Source: an uncultured Acidimicrobiaceae bacterium (GTDB lineage Bacteria > Actinomycetota > Acidimicrobiia > Spongiisociales > UBA5794). From it: a stretch of 64,000 nt of DNA. The notes beneath the pieces were generated by a model. That model did not search any database, was not told the origin of the DNA, and saw only the letters and a program-made list of their open reading frames with translations. The stretch is from positions 37,138 to 101,137 of the forward strand of contig CAMYIJ010000004.1 in the NCBI GenBank assembly GCA_947258375.1, read 5' to 3'. The translations under genes and the position numbers were made by a program. Below are positions 51,884-61,403 of this stretch, one piece after another (the stretch's first letter is position 1; each line of letters starts with the position of its first letter).

Positions 51884-53329
51884 ATGGCTACCGACCACCC
51901 CGTGATCATTCAGGGCGGCATGGGCATTGCCGTGTCCGGCTGGAAGCTCGCTCGCGCCGTGTCGTCAGAGGGACAGCTGGGCGTGGTATCGGGCACCGCG
52001 CTCGACGGGGTTCTCGTGAGGCGGCTCCAGTTGGGCGATCCCGACGGTGACGTACGGCGGGCGCTAGACGCATTTCCGATCCCCGAAGTGGCCGAGAACG
52101 TTCTCGAGCGCTATTTCGTCGAAGGCGGTATCGAGACGGGCACTCGCTTCAAGGCGCGGCCGATGCACAAGCTGGCCCTCACCCGCCGCTCCCAGGAGCT
52201 GCTGGTGACCGCCAACTTCGTGGAGGTATTTCTGGCCAAAGAGGGCCACGGCAACCCCGTCGGAATCAACTTCCTCGAGAAAGTGCAGATCCCGACGTTG
52301 CCGTCGATCTATGGAGCCATGCTCGGGGGGGTCGACTACGTGCTGATGGGAGCCGGGATTCCGCGGGCGATCCCGGGCGTCCTCGACCAGCTGGCGAAGG
52401 GCGAGGCGGTGCAGCTCAAGATCGACGTCAAAGGGGCCACCGAAGACGACGACCCCTACAACCGGTTCGACCCGGCCGAATTCGCCGGAGGCACGGTGCC
52501 CGCGGTAACCCGGCCCGATTTCCTGGCGATCGTGTCGTCGCACATCCTGGCCACGATGCTCGCCAAGAAGATCGAGTCGAGAGTCGACGGGTTTGTAGTC
52601 GAAGCGCCCACCGCCGGCGGGCACAATGCGCCGCCGCGGGGCCGTCTCGAGCTCACTGAAACGGGCGAACCCCGCTACGGCGACAAGGACGTGCCCGACC
52701 TCGAGGTGATTCGCGAGCTGGGTCTGCCATTCTGGCTTGCCGGCTCATACGCCGAGCCGGAAAAGGTGCAAGAGGCTCTGGCGCTTGGCGCAGCCGGCGT
52801 TCAGGTGGGTACAGCATTCGCCTATTGCGAAGAGTCGGGCTTCGCCCCCAGCATCAAGGCGCGAGTCCTCGAGATGAGCCGTGCCGGCCGGGCCCGGGTG
52901 TTCACCAGCGCGGTAGCGTCACCAACAGGCTTCCCGTTCAAGATCGTGCCGATCGAAGACACCATGTCGGAAGATGAGGTCTACGAGGTGCGGCCCCGCG
53001 AATGCGACCTCGGCTATCTCCGAAGCGCCTACCGTCGCGAGGATGGGTCGGTCGGCTGGCGCTGCGCCTCAGAGCCGGTTGCGGACTATGTGGCCAAGGG
53101 CGGGTCCGAGGCGGAGACGGTGGGCCGCAAGTGCTTGTGCAACGCCCTCATGGTGAACGTCGGGCTTGGGCAGATCCATCGCGACGGCTACGTCGAACCG
53201 CCGCTGGTCACCTCGGGCGACGATGTCGAGAACGTTGCCCGATTCCTCCCTCTGGGGGCCGAGACTTACCGGGCCGCCGATGTGCTCGACTACCTGCTTC
53301 CGGAGCGCTTGGAACCGGCGGGCACATAA
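51884..53329 (+). CDS. Nitronate monooxygenase / 2-nitropropane dioxygenase family flavoprotein
   Basis: 481 residues. The FMN-binding TIM barrel begins VIIQGGMGIAVSGWKLARAV; later segments VVEAPTAGGHNAPPRG and ALGAAGVQVGTAFAYCEESG supply the phosphate-binding and active-site loops of this family. It is longer than usual (about 350 residues) through a C-terminal region with clustered cysteines (RPRECDLGYLRSAY, GWRCASEP, GRKCLCNALMVNVG). That region could bind metal or a cofactor. The reaction, oxidation of alkyl nitronates or enoyl-thioester reduction as in FabK/PfaD relatives, cannot be chosen from sequence. It overlaps the next convergent gene by 40 nt. Confidence 0.82.
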   Translation: MATDHPVIIQGGMGIAVSGWKLARAVSSEGQLGVVSGTALDGVLVRRLQLGDPDGDVRRALDAFPIPEVAENVLERYFVEGGIETGTRFKARPMHKLALTRRSQELLVTANFVEVFLAKEGHGNPVGINFLEKVQIPTLPSIYGAMLGGVDYVLMGAGIPRAIPGVLDQLAKGEAVQLKIDVKGATEDDDPYNRFDPAEFAGGTVPAVTRPDFLAIVSSHILATMLAKKIESRVDGFVVEAPTAGGHNAPPRGRLELTETGEPRYGDKDVPDLEVIRELGLPFWLAGSYAEPEKVQEALALGAAGVQVGTAFAYCEESGFAPSIKARVLEMSRAGRARVFTSAVASPTGFPFKIVPIEDTMSEDEVYEVRPRECDLGYLRSAYRREDGSVGWRCASEPVADYVAKGGSEAETVGRKCLCNALMVNVGLGQIHRDGYVEPPLVTSGDDVENVARFLPLGAETYRAADVLDYLLPERLEPAGT

Positions 53330-53676
53330 GGCAATCCGCCTAGCTGGAGCAACGCGTCGACGGCGGCCTCGCGGGCAGCATCGAAGTCACCACGGATCTC
53401 CGCAGCGGCCTCACCCTTCTCCTGCGTGTACACCCGGTAGGTGCCGTCGTCGCGGAGAATGTAGAGGCCATCGCGGGGGCCGACGATGTTGCGTCCGAGG
53501 CGGAGCAGCGCTTCCTCGTCGGGAATCGCCGCGATGAGGTCGATGTGTTCGACATTGAACGCTTCGGAGAAGTCCGCGGCGTTGGTGGCCCGCCGCCCAA
53601 GGATTTCGGAGGCCAGCCGATGGCCGCGCAACTTGAGGATTGCGATGGCCTGCTCGTGGCGGGTCGGGCGATCCAC
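53290..53676 (-). CDS. Small hypothetical protein downstream of leuD
   Basis: 128 residues from GTG 53676, five bases after the leuD stop, so probably co-transcribed with leuCD. It begins with a helix (HEQAIAILKLRGHRLASEIL), then has a beta-rich middle (DGLYILRDDGTYRVYTQEKG) and a C-terminal helix. I do not recognise a family. The reading frame stays open through leuD, but the composition there is not coding-like. It overlaps the convergent flavoprotein gene by 40 nt. Confidence 0.65.
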   Translation of the reverse strand: MDRPTRHEQAIAILKLRGHRLASEILGRRATNAADFSEAFNVEHIDLIAAIPDEEALLRLGRNIVGPRDGLYILRDDGTYRVYTQEKGEAAAEIRGDFDAAREAAVDALLQLGGLPYVPAGSKRSGSR

Positions 53677-53681
53677 GCGGT

Positions 53682-54284
53682 CTAGCCGAGGGACGGCTTG
53701 AAGCCGGCCCGGCCGGCCTCGTACGAGTCGATGGCCTCGCCGTTCTGCAGCGTCAGGCCGATGTTGTCGAGGCCGTTGATGAGGCGGTGTTTGGCGTGGC
53801 CGTCGATCTCGAAGTGCGCCTGGAAATCTCCGCACGTGACGGTTTGCTTGTCGAGATCGATCACGACCTGGTTGGCAGGGTCGTGGGCCAGTTCGGTCAG
53901 CTCGGTCACCTCGGCCTCGCGCAGCGTCACCGGGAGCAGCCCGATGTTGATGCAGTTGTTGTAGAAGATGTCGGCGAACGAGGGGGCGATGACCGCCTCG
54001 AATCCCCAGTCCTCCAGGCCCCACGGGGCGTGCTCGCGCGAGGAACCGGAGCCGAAGTTGTGCCCGGAGACCAGCACGCTGGAGTTCTGATACCCGGGAT
54101 GGTTGAGGATGAAGTCGGCGTGCGGTTCGCCTTCCTGGTCGTAGCGCCAGTCGTAGAAGACATATGGCCCAAAGCCCGAGCGTTCCACCCGCTTGAGGTG
54201 TTGCTTGGGCATGATCTGATCCGTGTCGACGTTGTTTCGGGGCAGCGGCACCATCTGGCCGGCAACCGTGTTGACCTGTTTCAT
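53682..54284 (-). CDS. leuD: 3-isopropylmalate dehydratase small subunit
   Basis: 200 residues, the normal length. Family signatures are [50 protein letters not shown] (quoted in part here) and [16 protein letters not shown]. With LeuC it isomerises 2-isopropylmalate to 3-isopropylmalate in leucine synthesis. The ATG at 54284 overlaps the leuC stop by 4 nt, so the earlier in-frame ATG at 54296 is less likely. Confidence 0.95.
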   Translation of the reverse strand: MKQVNTVAGQMVPLPRNNVDTDQIMPKQHLKRVERSGFGPYVFYDWRYDQEGEPHADFILNHPGYQNSSVLVSGHNFGSGSSREHAPWGLEDWGFEAVIAPSFADIFYNNCINIGLLPVTLREAEVTELTELAHDPANQVVIDLDKQTVTCGDFQAHFEIDGHAKHRLINGLDNIGLTLQNGEAIDSYEAGRAGFKPSLG

Positions 54285-55693
54285 GACTGCTCCCATCCGC
54301 GGACGTCAACGAAGTGGCCGGTTATCGCCGCCGCCGCAGCCATTGCCGGGCTGACGAGGTGGGTACGCCCGCCGCGGCCCTGGCGGCCTTCGAAGTTGCG
54401 ATTCGACGTCGACGCGCAGCGCTCCCCCGGCAGAAGGATATCCGGGTTCATGCCGAGGCACATCGAGCAGCCGGCATCGCGCCACTCGAATCCTGCCTCC
54501 TTGAACACCTGATCCAGGCCTTCGCTCTCGGCCTGCAGCTTCACCAGGCCCGATCCGGGAACCACCATGGCGTTGACCCCCGCCGTCACCGCACGGCCTT
54601 TCGCGATGGCCGCTGCGGCCCGCAGATCTTCGATGCGGCCGTTGGTGCAGCTTCCGATGAAGACCCGGTCGATCTCGATCTGGGCGATAGGGGTGCCCGC
54701 CTCGAGATCCATGTACTGAAGGGCGCGCGCCGTCGAGTCCTGCTCGAGCGGATCGGTGAAGTCCTCAGGTGCGGGGACGGCTCCTGAGATCGGCAATGTC
54801 TGGGCCGGGTTGGTTCCCCAGGACACGTGCGGCTCCAGGGCGGCGGCATCGATGTCGACCGCGGCATCGAACGCGGCATCCGGGTCGCTCGGCAGAGTGC
54901 GCCAGTAGGCGAGGGCGGCATCCCAGTCGGCTCCCGCCGGAGCCTGGGGCCGGCCTTTCAGGTACTCGAAGGTCTTCTCATCGGGAGCGATCAAGCCGGC
55001 CCGCGCCCCGGCTTCGATCGACATGTTGCAGATCGTCATGCGGCCTTCCATCGATAGCGCCTCGATGGCCGCGCCGCGGTACTCGATGACGTAGCCGGTG
55101 CCGCCGCCGACGCCGATCTTGGCGATGATCCCCAGGATGATGTCTTTGGCGGTGACGCCGGCGGGAAGGGCCCCGTCGACGTTGACCGCCATCGCCTTCG
55201 GCTTGAGTTGGGGGAGCGTCTGTGTTGCCAGGACGTGTTCCACCTCGGAGGTGCCGATGCCGAACGCCAACGCCCCAAATGCACCGTGAGTCGCTGTGTG
55301 AGAATCGCCGCAGACGATCGTCATGCCGGGCTGAGTGACACCCTGCTCCGGGCCGATCACGTGGACGATGCCCTGGCGGGGATCGTCGAGTCCGTACAGT
55401 GTGATTCCGGTGCGTTCACAGTTGGCGATCAACGTGTCGATCTGAATCTTCGAAAGCGGATCCTTGATCCCGAGCTCGCGGCCTTCGGTGGGCACTCCGT
55501 GGTCGATCGTCGCCAGCGTGAGGTCGGGCCGGCGCACCGGACGTCCCTGGAGCTGCAGCGATTCGAACGCCTGAGGCGAGGTCACTTCGTGGACGAGATG
55601 CAGGTCGATATACAGGAGGTCGGGCTCACCGACACCGCGACGCACGACGTGGTCGTCCCACATCTTGTCGAGCAGGGTTCTGGGTGCGGACAT
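54281..55693 (-). CDS. leuC: 3-isopropylmalate dehydratase large subunit
   Basis: 470 residues from ATG 55693, with GAGAGG six bases upstream. It is an aconitase-type enzyme. The [4Fe-4S] ligands are the Cys in [10 protein letters not shown] and the two in [11 protein letters not shown]. Other motifs are [16 protein letters not shown] and [20 protein letters not shown]. It acts with LeuD. The start leaves a 70-nt gap before the divergent gene at 55764. Confidence 0.96.
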   Translation of the reverse strand: MSAPRTLLDKMWDDHVVRRGVGEPDLLYIDLHLVHEVTSPQAFESLQLQGRPVRRPDLTLATIDHGVPTEGRELGIKDPLSKIQIDTLIANCERTGITLYGLDDPRQGIVHVIGPEQGVTQPGMTIVCGDSHTATHGAFGALAFGIGTSEVEHVLATQTLPQLKPKAMAVNVDGALPAGVTAKDIILGIIAKIGVGGGTGYVIEYRGAAIEALSMEGRMTICNMSIEAGARAGLIAPDEKTFEYLKGRPQAPAGADWDAALAYWRTLPSDPDAAFDAAVDIDAAALEPHVSWGTNPAQTLPISGAVPAPEDFTDPLEQDSTARALQYMDLEAGTPIAQIEIDRVFIGSCTNGRIEDLRAAAAIAKGRAVTAGVNAMVVPGSGLVKLQAESEGLDQVFKEAGFEWRDAGCSMCLGMNPDILLPGERCASTSNRNFEGRQGRGGRTHLVSPAMAAAAAITGHFVDVRGWEQS

Positions 55694-55763
55694 GGATGCC
55701 TCTCGTGCCTGGTCTTGCAGGTCGGCAATAGTAGGCACTACGCGAGAGGGTATCGTGCGGCCG

Positions 55764-56255
55764 ATGCCGTTCCTCCTTGCGCTGCTGCTCAGTGTTGCCT
55801 TGAGCCCGCCCTTCGGCGAGGCGTCGGCCAGGCTGATCGGTTTCACGCCGACGGACGTCACGATCGAGGTGAGTGTCGAGGTGCAGGACTCGGCGTCCGT
55901 CGTGCTGATGCGCGGCCAGGACGTGTCCGGACAGGAGCTCGATGCGGTGGCGTTGCTGCTCCGTGACGACGGCACGTGGGGAGCTGTGGTCGAGCTGCCG
56001 GCCCGGTCCGATCTTCGCATCATCTTCGAGCTAATCCCTGTGGGCGGCGTGAGCACGCTGTCGGAGGCATCGACACTGGCCGACCTCGGGATCGATCCGC
56101 AGCGCCTGACGCTGGTTGACCGCCCCGCCCCGGTGGAGGAACCTACATCGCGTCCCGGTCTGGCCTGGATCATCGTTGCGATCATCGCCGCGCTGGCGGC
56201 CCTGGCGCTTCTCGTGGTGTGGGCTCGCCCGTCAGAGGGCTCGGAGATCCAATAG
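55764..56255 (+). CDS. Secreted, membrane-anchored protein of unknown function
   Basis: 163 residues from ATG 55764 (GTG 55755 is an alternative). A signal peptide ([20 protein letters not shown]) precedes an extracytoplasmic domain of about 100 residues with alternating hydrophobic strands. A C-terminal membrane helix ([20 protein letters not shown]) and a short cytoplasmic tail follow. There are no cysteines and no recognised family. It is divergent from leuC. Confidence 0.68.
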   Translation: MPFLLALLLSVALSPPFGEASARLIGFTPTDVTIEVSVEVQDSASVVLMRGQDVSGQELDAVALLLRDDGTWGAVVELPARSDLRIIFELIPVGGVSTLSEASTLADLGIDPQRLTLVDRPAPVEEPTSRPGLAWIIVAIIAALAALALLVVWARPSEGSEIQ

Positions 56256-56266
56256 CGGGGTGCGCG

Positions 56267-56326
56267 AGTGCGTTCGTTGTGCCTAATCCGGTGCTATGAC
56301 CCCGTTTTAAGCACAACGAACGCACT
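56267..56326. repeat. Dispersed inverted repeat, family 2, copy B
   Basis: AGTGCGTTCGTTGTGC (56267-56282) and GCACAACGAACGCACT (56311-56326) are perfect 16-bp arms around a 28-nt loop. The inner arm and loop length match the element at 19258-19308. It ends 14 bp upstream of the -35 box of the ArsR-like regulator promoter. Confidence 0.65.
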
Positions 56327-56340
56327 GATGCCCCGGTCGG

Positions 56341-56369
56341 TTGACAAATGGTCGAGAAAACCCGACAAT
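56341..56369 (+). promoter_or_regulatory. Sigma-70-type promoter of the ArsR-like regulator gene
   Basis: TTGACA (56341-56346) and GACAAT (56364-56369) are separated by 17 bp. Transcription would start near 56376, at or one base before ATG 56377, so the mRNA is probably leaderless. Confidence 0.65.
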
Positions 56370-56376
56370 TCGTCGC

Positions 56377-56979
56377 ATGTGGAGATTCCCGCGTCGTAGT
56401 AGCGAGGCCGAGGGCCGGCCCGCCGCCGGGCATATCGTCGATTACGAGATGGAAGACTTCATGCGCGCCGATTCCACCGAGCATTACAAGGCTCTGGGCA
56501 ACCCGACTCGCGAACAGGTGATGGCCCTGCTCAGTGAGCGGGCCGCCACCATCACCCAGCTGGCAGCGGCGATGGGGAAACCCAAGGGTTCGGTGGGGTA
56601 CCACGTGAAGGTTCTCGAACAGGCCGGTCTGGTGCGAGTGGTGCGCACCAACAAGGTCCGGGCCATGACGGAGAAGTATTACGGGCGCACCGCCCGGACA
56701 GTGATCCTGGGAAAGGCCAACGAGGACGATCCGTTCTTCATGCTCGACGCCGTCCGCCGCGAAGCCGCTGTGGTTGATGATGAGGCGCTCCCGATGTTCA
56801 CCATGCGGCGAGCCCGGATCACCGAAGAGCAGGCGGTGGCCTTCACGGAGCGCCTGCTCGAACTCTCGGAGGAGTTCCTCGCCCAGCCGCGAGAGGGCGA
56901 CCGGGTGTACGGGCTGATCGCCGGGGTATACCCCACCTCGCTGGCGGCGCTCGAGGAGGAGGATTCCGGTGGGAGATGA
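56377..56979 (+). CDS. ArsR-like winged-helix transcriptional regulator
   Basis: 200 residues from ATG 56377. The DNA-binding domain (about residues 32-100) has ALGNPTREQVMALLSERAAT, ITQLAAAMGKPKGSVGYHVK as the recognition helix, and VLEQAGLVRVVRTNKVRAMTEKYYG as the wing. A C-terminal region of about 90 residues, rich in Glu and Arg, is longer than in simple ArsR proteins and resembles the ligand or dimerisation part of HTH_20-type regulators. No metal-binding cysteines are visible. It overlaps the MFS gene by 11 nt and may regulate it in response to the exported compound. Confidence 0.85.
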   Translation: MWRFPRRSSEAEGRPAAGHIVDYEMEDFMRADSTEHYKALGNPTREQVMALLSERAATITQLAAAMGKPKGSVGYHVKVLEQAGLVRVVRTNKVRAMTEKYYGRTARTVILGKANEDDPFFMLDAVRREAAVVDDEALPMFTMRRARITEEQAVAFTERLLELSEEFLAQPREGDRVYGLIAGVYPTSLAALEEEDSGGR

Positions 56980-58438
56980 TGCCGTGACGGATGAGGCGGC
57001 CGAGGAGGCGATCCAGGACGCAGGAAAGGTCGAGCTCGGGGTCAATTACTGGCGGCTGTGGACCGCGTCGGTGATCTCGAACCTGGGCGACGGAGTTGCG
57101 TTCATCGCATACCCGTGGCTGGCCTCGGCGGTCACTCGCAACGGTCTTCTCATCGGATTGATCGCCGTCGCCCAGCGGCTGCCGTGGCTCGTGTTCACCT
57201 TGCCGGCGGGAGTCATCACCGACCGGGTCGACCGGCGCAAGATCATGGTGTCGATGGACGTGGTGCGTGCCGCTCTCACGGTCGTGGTCGGTTTCGCGGT
57301 GCTGGCCCGCCAGGGGGTCCTTCCGGCTCCCGAGGAGATCGCCGCCGGACTAGAGCTGACGACCGACGGCACCCTCTACATCGTCCTGCTGCTGGCCTCT
57401 CTGTTCTTCGGATTCGCCGAGGTGCTGCGCGACAACGCGGCGCAGACCATCCTCCCCGCCATCGTCGAGCCTCGCGGCCTGGAGAAGGCCAACGGCCAGA
57501 TGTGGGGCATCGAAATGGTCGCCAACAGCTTCGTCGGACCTCCGCTCGGATCGCTCCTCATCGGAGTCGCCTTCTCCCTGCCCTTCTTCTTCGACGCCGG
57601 TACCTTTGCCGTTGCGGCGGCTCTGGTGTGGATCATCTCCGGCACGTTTCGGGCGGACGGCGCCGCTGAAGCTGCCGGGACAAAGGTCAACTGGCGAGGT
57701 GAGATCTCAGAGGGTTTCGGTTGGTTGTGGCGCCATCCTCTACTGCGGCCGATGGCGATCATTCTTGGCTTGATGAATGGGCTTGGCATGGTGACCGCTG
57801 CCACGCTGGTGCTCTTCGCGCAGGAGGTGCTGGGCACCTCGGCCTTTGAATTCGCCATTCTGGGCACCGGCGCGGCCATCGGGGGCCTGGCAGGCACATT
57901 TCTCGCTTCGAAGGTGTCGGACAAGCTGGGCAGCGGAACATCGTTGTTCCTGACCTTGCTCGCCAGCGTCTTCATTCCGGTCATCATCGGCATCAGCTCG
58001 CACTGGCTAATCGTGTGGGCGGCCTTCGGCCTCTTCACTTTCACAGCCATTTTGTGGAACGTGATCACGGTCTCGCTCCGCCAAACCATCATTCCCGATC
58101 GGCTGCTGGGCAGGGTCAACAGCGTCTACCGGTTCTTTGCATGGGGCATGATGCCGATCGGCTCTGTCATCGGTGGACTGCTCGTTGTCGGCACCGAAGC
58201 CGTGGGCAGCCGGGAGCTGGCGCTGCGGATGCCGTGGTTCGTCGCCGCTGCTGCCTACGTGTTCCTTCTCACATACGCCGCGCCCAAGCTGACCACCGAG
58301 AAGATCGAAGCCGCCCGCGCCGAGGGAATCGCCGCCAAGGAAGCCGCCGGGGAATCGACCACCCCCGGCATGGTGGTCGATGACGTCATCGCCGAATCCG
58401 GCATACCCGGCGCCCCACCACCGCTCGACGACGACTGA
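56969..58438 (+). CDS. MFS efflux transporter
   Basis: 489 residues with about 12 membrane helices. GTG 56969 has GAGGAGG six bases upstream. The MFS loop motif between helices 2 and 3 reads GVITDRVDRRKIMV. The N-terminus YWRLWTASVISNLGDGVAFIAYPWLA is typical of the MFS_3/enterobactin-exporter (EntS)-like group. It most likely exports drugs or siderophore-like compounds; the substrate is unknown. Co-transcribed with and probably controlled by the ArsR-like gene. Confidence 0.87.
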   Translation: MGDDAVTDEAAEEAIQDAGKVELGVNYWRLWTASVISNLGDGVAFIAYPWLASAVTRNGLLIGLIAVAQRLPWLVFTLPAGVITDRVDRRKIMVSMDVVRAALTVVVGFAVLARQGVLPAPEEIAAGLELTTDGTLYIVLLLASLFFGFAEVLRDNAAQTILPAIVEPRGLEKANGQMWGIEMVANSFVGPPLGSLLIGVAFSLPFFFDAGTFAVAAALVWIISGTFRADGAAEAAGTKVNWRGEISEGFGWLWRHPLLRPMAIILGLMNGLGMVTAATLVLFAQEVLGTSAFEFAILGTGAAIGGLAGTFLASKVSDKLGSGTSLFLTLLASVFIPVIIGISSHWLIVWAAFGLFTFTAILWNVITVSLRQTIIPDRLLGRVNSVYRFFAWGMMPIGSVIGGLLVVGTEAVGSRELALRMPWFVAAAAYVFLLTYAAPKLTTEKIEAARAEGIAAKEAAGESTTPGMVVDDVIAESGIPGAPPPLDDD

Positions 58439-58456
58439 GGGAACCCTCGGGACTGC

Positions 58457-58477
58457 GGACGCCCGGGACCAGCGTCC
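58457..58477. terminator. Hairpin between convergent genes
   Basis: GGACGC, a 9-nt loop and GCGTCC lie in the 60-bp gap between the MFS gene (ends 58438) and the AlkC-like gene (ends 58499). Stem length is modest. Confidence 0.35.
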
Positions 58478-58498
58478 GGCGCGGCCACATTCACACCT

Positions 58499-59590
58499 TC
58501 ACACCTGGACTTCGAAGGACGTTTCGGCTACGACCGTGCCGGCGACCTGGAGCTCGACCAGGTGCGTTCCGGCGCGGTATTGCCGCGTTGATGCCTGCTG
58601 GATCATGCGCCGTTTCTGCAGGGCCACAGTTTCGCCCGGCGCGATGGTGAGCGTCTTCCACTTGAAGACCTTGGGCGAAGTGCCTCCCGAGGCGTTGACG
58701 TGGTGGATGACGAAGTCCACGACTAGGTGTTGGTCGGCCGCCGCGGTGGAACGCACCTTCATCTCGAGGGTGATGTGATCCCCCATGGTCACGACGTCGG
58801 GCGCAACACTGAATCCGTGTATGTCGAGCGATGCCGCAGTCGTGAAACCCAGCACTTCGAGAGCCCCGGAATTCCCCGCCTTGACCAGCGTGCGGAGCGC
58901 ATGGGCGAGCATCCGGCGCTCTACAGGGGGTTCCGCCGCCACCCAGTCACGAACAGTGGCGACGACGAGGTCGGGGTGGTCTTTGGCGACGTCGTTGAGG
59001 TGGTTGGCGACAGAGCGGCGCACCGTCTCGGATGGATCGTTTCGCAGCCGGGCAACCAGCGCCAGTCCGGGAACGGGGTCCGCGATGAGCCGGGGCACCT
59101 GCGTGCCCCAGGGGAGGCGGGGTCTGGTGCCTTCCGAGGGGAGCCGGCGGACGGCCTCGTCGTCATTTGCCGTGAACTCCACAAGTTGGGCGTAGGCGAC
59201 GTCCCAATGCGCCCGCAGAAACGGCCGGATAGCGAACTCGCAGCTGGCTCGCTTGGTGAGGTGTTCCATTGCGGGCAGGGATACTGCAGGATCGTCGACA
59301 CCGAAGATCTCGACGAATGTGCACAGCGGCCACGCGGCGAATCCTGCGATCGGTGGCTCAGCCCTGGCGACTGCCACCATGGCCTCCAGGGCGGCCGGGT
59401 AATCCGGCAGGCCGGCCGCAATGCGCCGGGCGATCGCCTCGATCCGTGGTTTGAGCTCGAGCTCCGGCAACATCGCCATCAGGTCGGAGACGAACCCCCC
59501 GGTGTCGAAGCGGGAATCAACCCGGGCAATCCGGGTCGCGATGTCTTCGACAACCTGACGATCGACCATGTGTTTCAGCGCCTCGGCCAC
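58499..59590 (-). CDS. AlkC-like DNA glycosylase with C-terminal Ig-like domain
   Basis: 363 residues from GTG 59590. Residues 1-250 are HEAT-like helical repeats (for example DPSETVRRSVANHLNDVAKDHPDLV and WPLCTFVEIFGVDD), with the conserved stretch EGTRPRLPWG seen in the AlkC/AlkD superfamily. The C-terminal 110 residues form a beta-sandwich, Ig-like domain (MGDHITLEMKVRSTAAADQH ... APGETVALQKRRM), as described for AlkC proteins, where it helps grip DNA. The likely role is excision of alkylated bases such as 3-methylcytosine or 3-methyladenine. It is 46 nt downstream of the six-domain cytochrome gene. Confidence 0.82.
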   Translation of the reverse strand: MAEALKHMVDRQVVEDIATRIARVDSRFDTGGFVSDLMAMLPELELKPRIEAIARRIAAGLPDYPAALEAMVAVARAEPPIAGFAAWPLCTFVEIFGVDDPAVSLPAMEHLTKRASCEFAIRPFLRAHWDVAYAQLVEFTANDDEAVRRLPSEGTRPRLPWGTQVPRLIADPVPGLALVARLRNDPSETVRRSVANHLNDVAKDHPDLVVATVRDWVAAEPPVERRMLAHALRTLVKAGNSGALEVLGFTTAASLDIHGFSVAPDVVTMGDHITLEMKVRSTAAADQHLVVDFVIHHVNASGGTSPKVFKWKTLTIAPGETVALQKRRMIQQASTRQYRAGTHLVELQVAGTVVAETSFEVQV

Positions 59591-59636
59591 CGGCCGAAGC
59601 TACCAGCTCGGGGATTACCCGGGTTGCGTGCCGGCC

Positions 59637-61403
59637 CTAGCCCTCTCGGACGCGCCGGGTGCGGCTCGTCCGGCTCATCCAGCCCGACCGCCACAGCCAG
59701 AAGCCCCCGCCGACCACAAGCACCAGCAAGGCACCGGCCAGAAGCCTGCCGGGCCCACCGCCCGACCCGGCATCGTCGCCTTCGAGGTCGACGACGTAGC
59801 GGGCCACGTTCCGGACCTCGTCGGGGTCGAGAACGCCATCGAAGGCGGGCATGCCGTCCTCGTGACCGCCGTAAACCCGGGAAATGATCTCGTCCTCATC
59901 GAGCCCGGTGTTGAGCAGCGACGATCCGACGCCACCTGAGCCGTCGGCGCCGTGGCAAGTGGCGCAGCGGCCGATGTAGACCTCGGCACCCGTCTGCAAT
60001 CCGCCGGCGGCATCGACGAGGCCGGACGAGTCCGTCGTATCGACCGGATCGGGAGCCGCTGTGGTATCCGGCGGGGTGGTCGCGTCGGGCGCGGTCGAGC
60101 CGCTCTCGGCTGCGATGCGAGCTTCCAGATACGCTACCGTCGCCGCAAGGTGATCTCCGGTGATGGCGTCACCGAATCCCACCATTCCGCCGAAGCCATC
60201 CACGATGGCGGACTCCAGTTCGGCGGTGGTCAATGTGCTGTCCTTCAACGACCGGGCCGAGGCACCAGAGGCATCGACGCCGTGGCATGCTGCACAATTC
60301 TCGCCGTAAACGACCGCGCCGAGAGCAACCGGCGAAGGTCCCTCGGTGCGGGGGGCGCTCCCCAGGTCGGCCACGAATTGAGCAATCGACTCGATCTCGT
60401 CTGCATCGAGGATGGCGCTGTAGCCCGGCATGCCGCCGACTCCGTTGGCAATGATGGTCAACAGTTCCTCGTTGGTGAGTGACGTGCCACTCACCGCCGG
60501 CGCGGATGCACCGGTTCCGTCGGCGCCATGGCAGGCGGCACAATTGGCGGCGTACCCGGCGGCGCCGGCCTCATTGGTGGGCGGTGTCTCGCCCGGATCG
60601 CTTGGTTCCGGCGCGTCGGTGCGCAGACTCTCGACATGTCGGCTCACCGCCTCGATCTCCACGGCACTCAGTGTCGGGCCAAAGGCCGGCATGCCGGCGC
60701 TGCCGTTGGTTGTTACCAGGACGATGTCCTCAAATGGGGTGGTCGCTTCCTGGATGCTGGGTGCGACGCCGCCTTCGCCGCTCGGGCCGTGACAGGGAGC
60801 GCATTGGCTGGTCCAGATCTCTTCGCCGACGCTCGAACTGTCGACGAAGGCGGCGACGTAATCAGTTATTGCCTGGAGCTCGTCGGTTGACAGCGTCAGG
60901 GAGTAGCCGGGCATCGCTGCGAAGCCGTCGGCAATGATGCTGTAGCGGTCGGCGTCGGTCAGCATGCTCTGCTGGAGGTCGGGGCCCACTCCACCTTCGC
61001 CGGCCGAGCCGTGGCATGGGGCGCATTGGGCCGCGTAGATCTCGACAACGGTGAAGTCGTCCAAATAGCCGGCGAGACCTTCGATCTGCGCAGCCGAGAG
61101 GGTCGGGCCGTATGCCGGCATGCCGCCCTGCCCGTTGGTGATTACTGCGATTCGATCCGGCACTTCGAGTGCGGATTCGGTAAGCGCTCCACCGACGCCA
61201 CCCTCGCCGTTATCGCCGTGACAAGCGGCGCACTGCTGGGCATAGAGATCGGCGGACTCGTTTCCGCTCGATTGGTATAGAGCACCGGCAGTGGCGGGGG
61301 ACGAGGAGGCGATTAACAGGATCGCTGCAACGGTCACTGCGAGCGCGATGGCAGCGCCGAGTATCCACTCGGTCCCGGCCCGCGAAACTGTTTGCCTTGT
61401 CAT
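59637..61403 (-). CDS. Hexaheme protein of six tandem cytochrome c domains, anchored at both ends
   Basis: 588 residues. An N-terminal membrane helix (ILGAAIALAVTVAAILLIAS) is followed by six cytochrome c domains of about 80-95 residues. Their heme motifs are CAACH, CAPCH, CAPCH, CAACH, CAACH and CATCH. Each domain repeats the pattern CHGxxGEGGVG ... NGxGGMPAYGPTLS, with a Met ligand (GGMPAYG, AAMPGYS, AGMPAFG, GGMPGYS, GGMVGFG and DGMPAFD). A Thr/Pro/Asp linker separates domains 5 and 6. A C-terminal helix (LLAGALLVLVVGGGFWLW) ends in a basic tail. The gene overlaps the two-heme cytochrome gene by 4 nt, so it is the third gene of the NrfD operon. It is probably a surface heme wire or electron buffer. 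Confidence 0.9.
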   Translation of the reverse strand: MTRQTVSRAGTEWILGAAIALAVTVAAILLIASSSPATAGALYQSSGNESADLYAQQCAACHGDNGEGGVGGALTESALEVPDRIAVITNGQGGMPAYGPTLSAAQIEGLAGYLDDFTVVEIYAAQCAPCHGSAGEGGVGPDLQQSMLTDADRYSIIADGFAAMPGYSLTLSTDELQAITDYVAAFVDSSSVGEEIWTSQCAPCHGPSGEGGVAPSIQEATTPFEDIVLVTTNGSAGMPAFGPTLSAVEIEAVSRHVESLRTDAPEPSDPGETPPTNEAGAAGYAANCAACHGADGTGASAPAVSGTSLTNEELLTIIANGVGGMPGYSAILDADEIESIAQFVADLGSAPRTEGPSPVALGAVVYGENCAACHGVDASGASARSLKDSTLTTAELESAIVDGFGGMVGFGDAITGDHLAATVAYLEARIAAESGSTAPDATTPPDTTAAPDPVDTTDSSGLVDAAGGLQTGAEVYIGRCATCHGADGSGGVGSSLLNTGLDEDEIISRVYGGHEDGMPAFDGVLDPDEVRNVARYVVDLEGDDAGSGGGPGRLLAGALLVLVVGGGFWLWRSGWMSRTSRTRRVREG

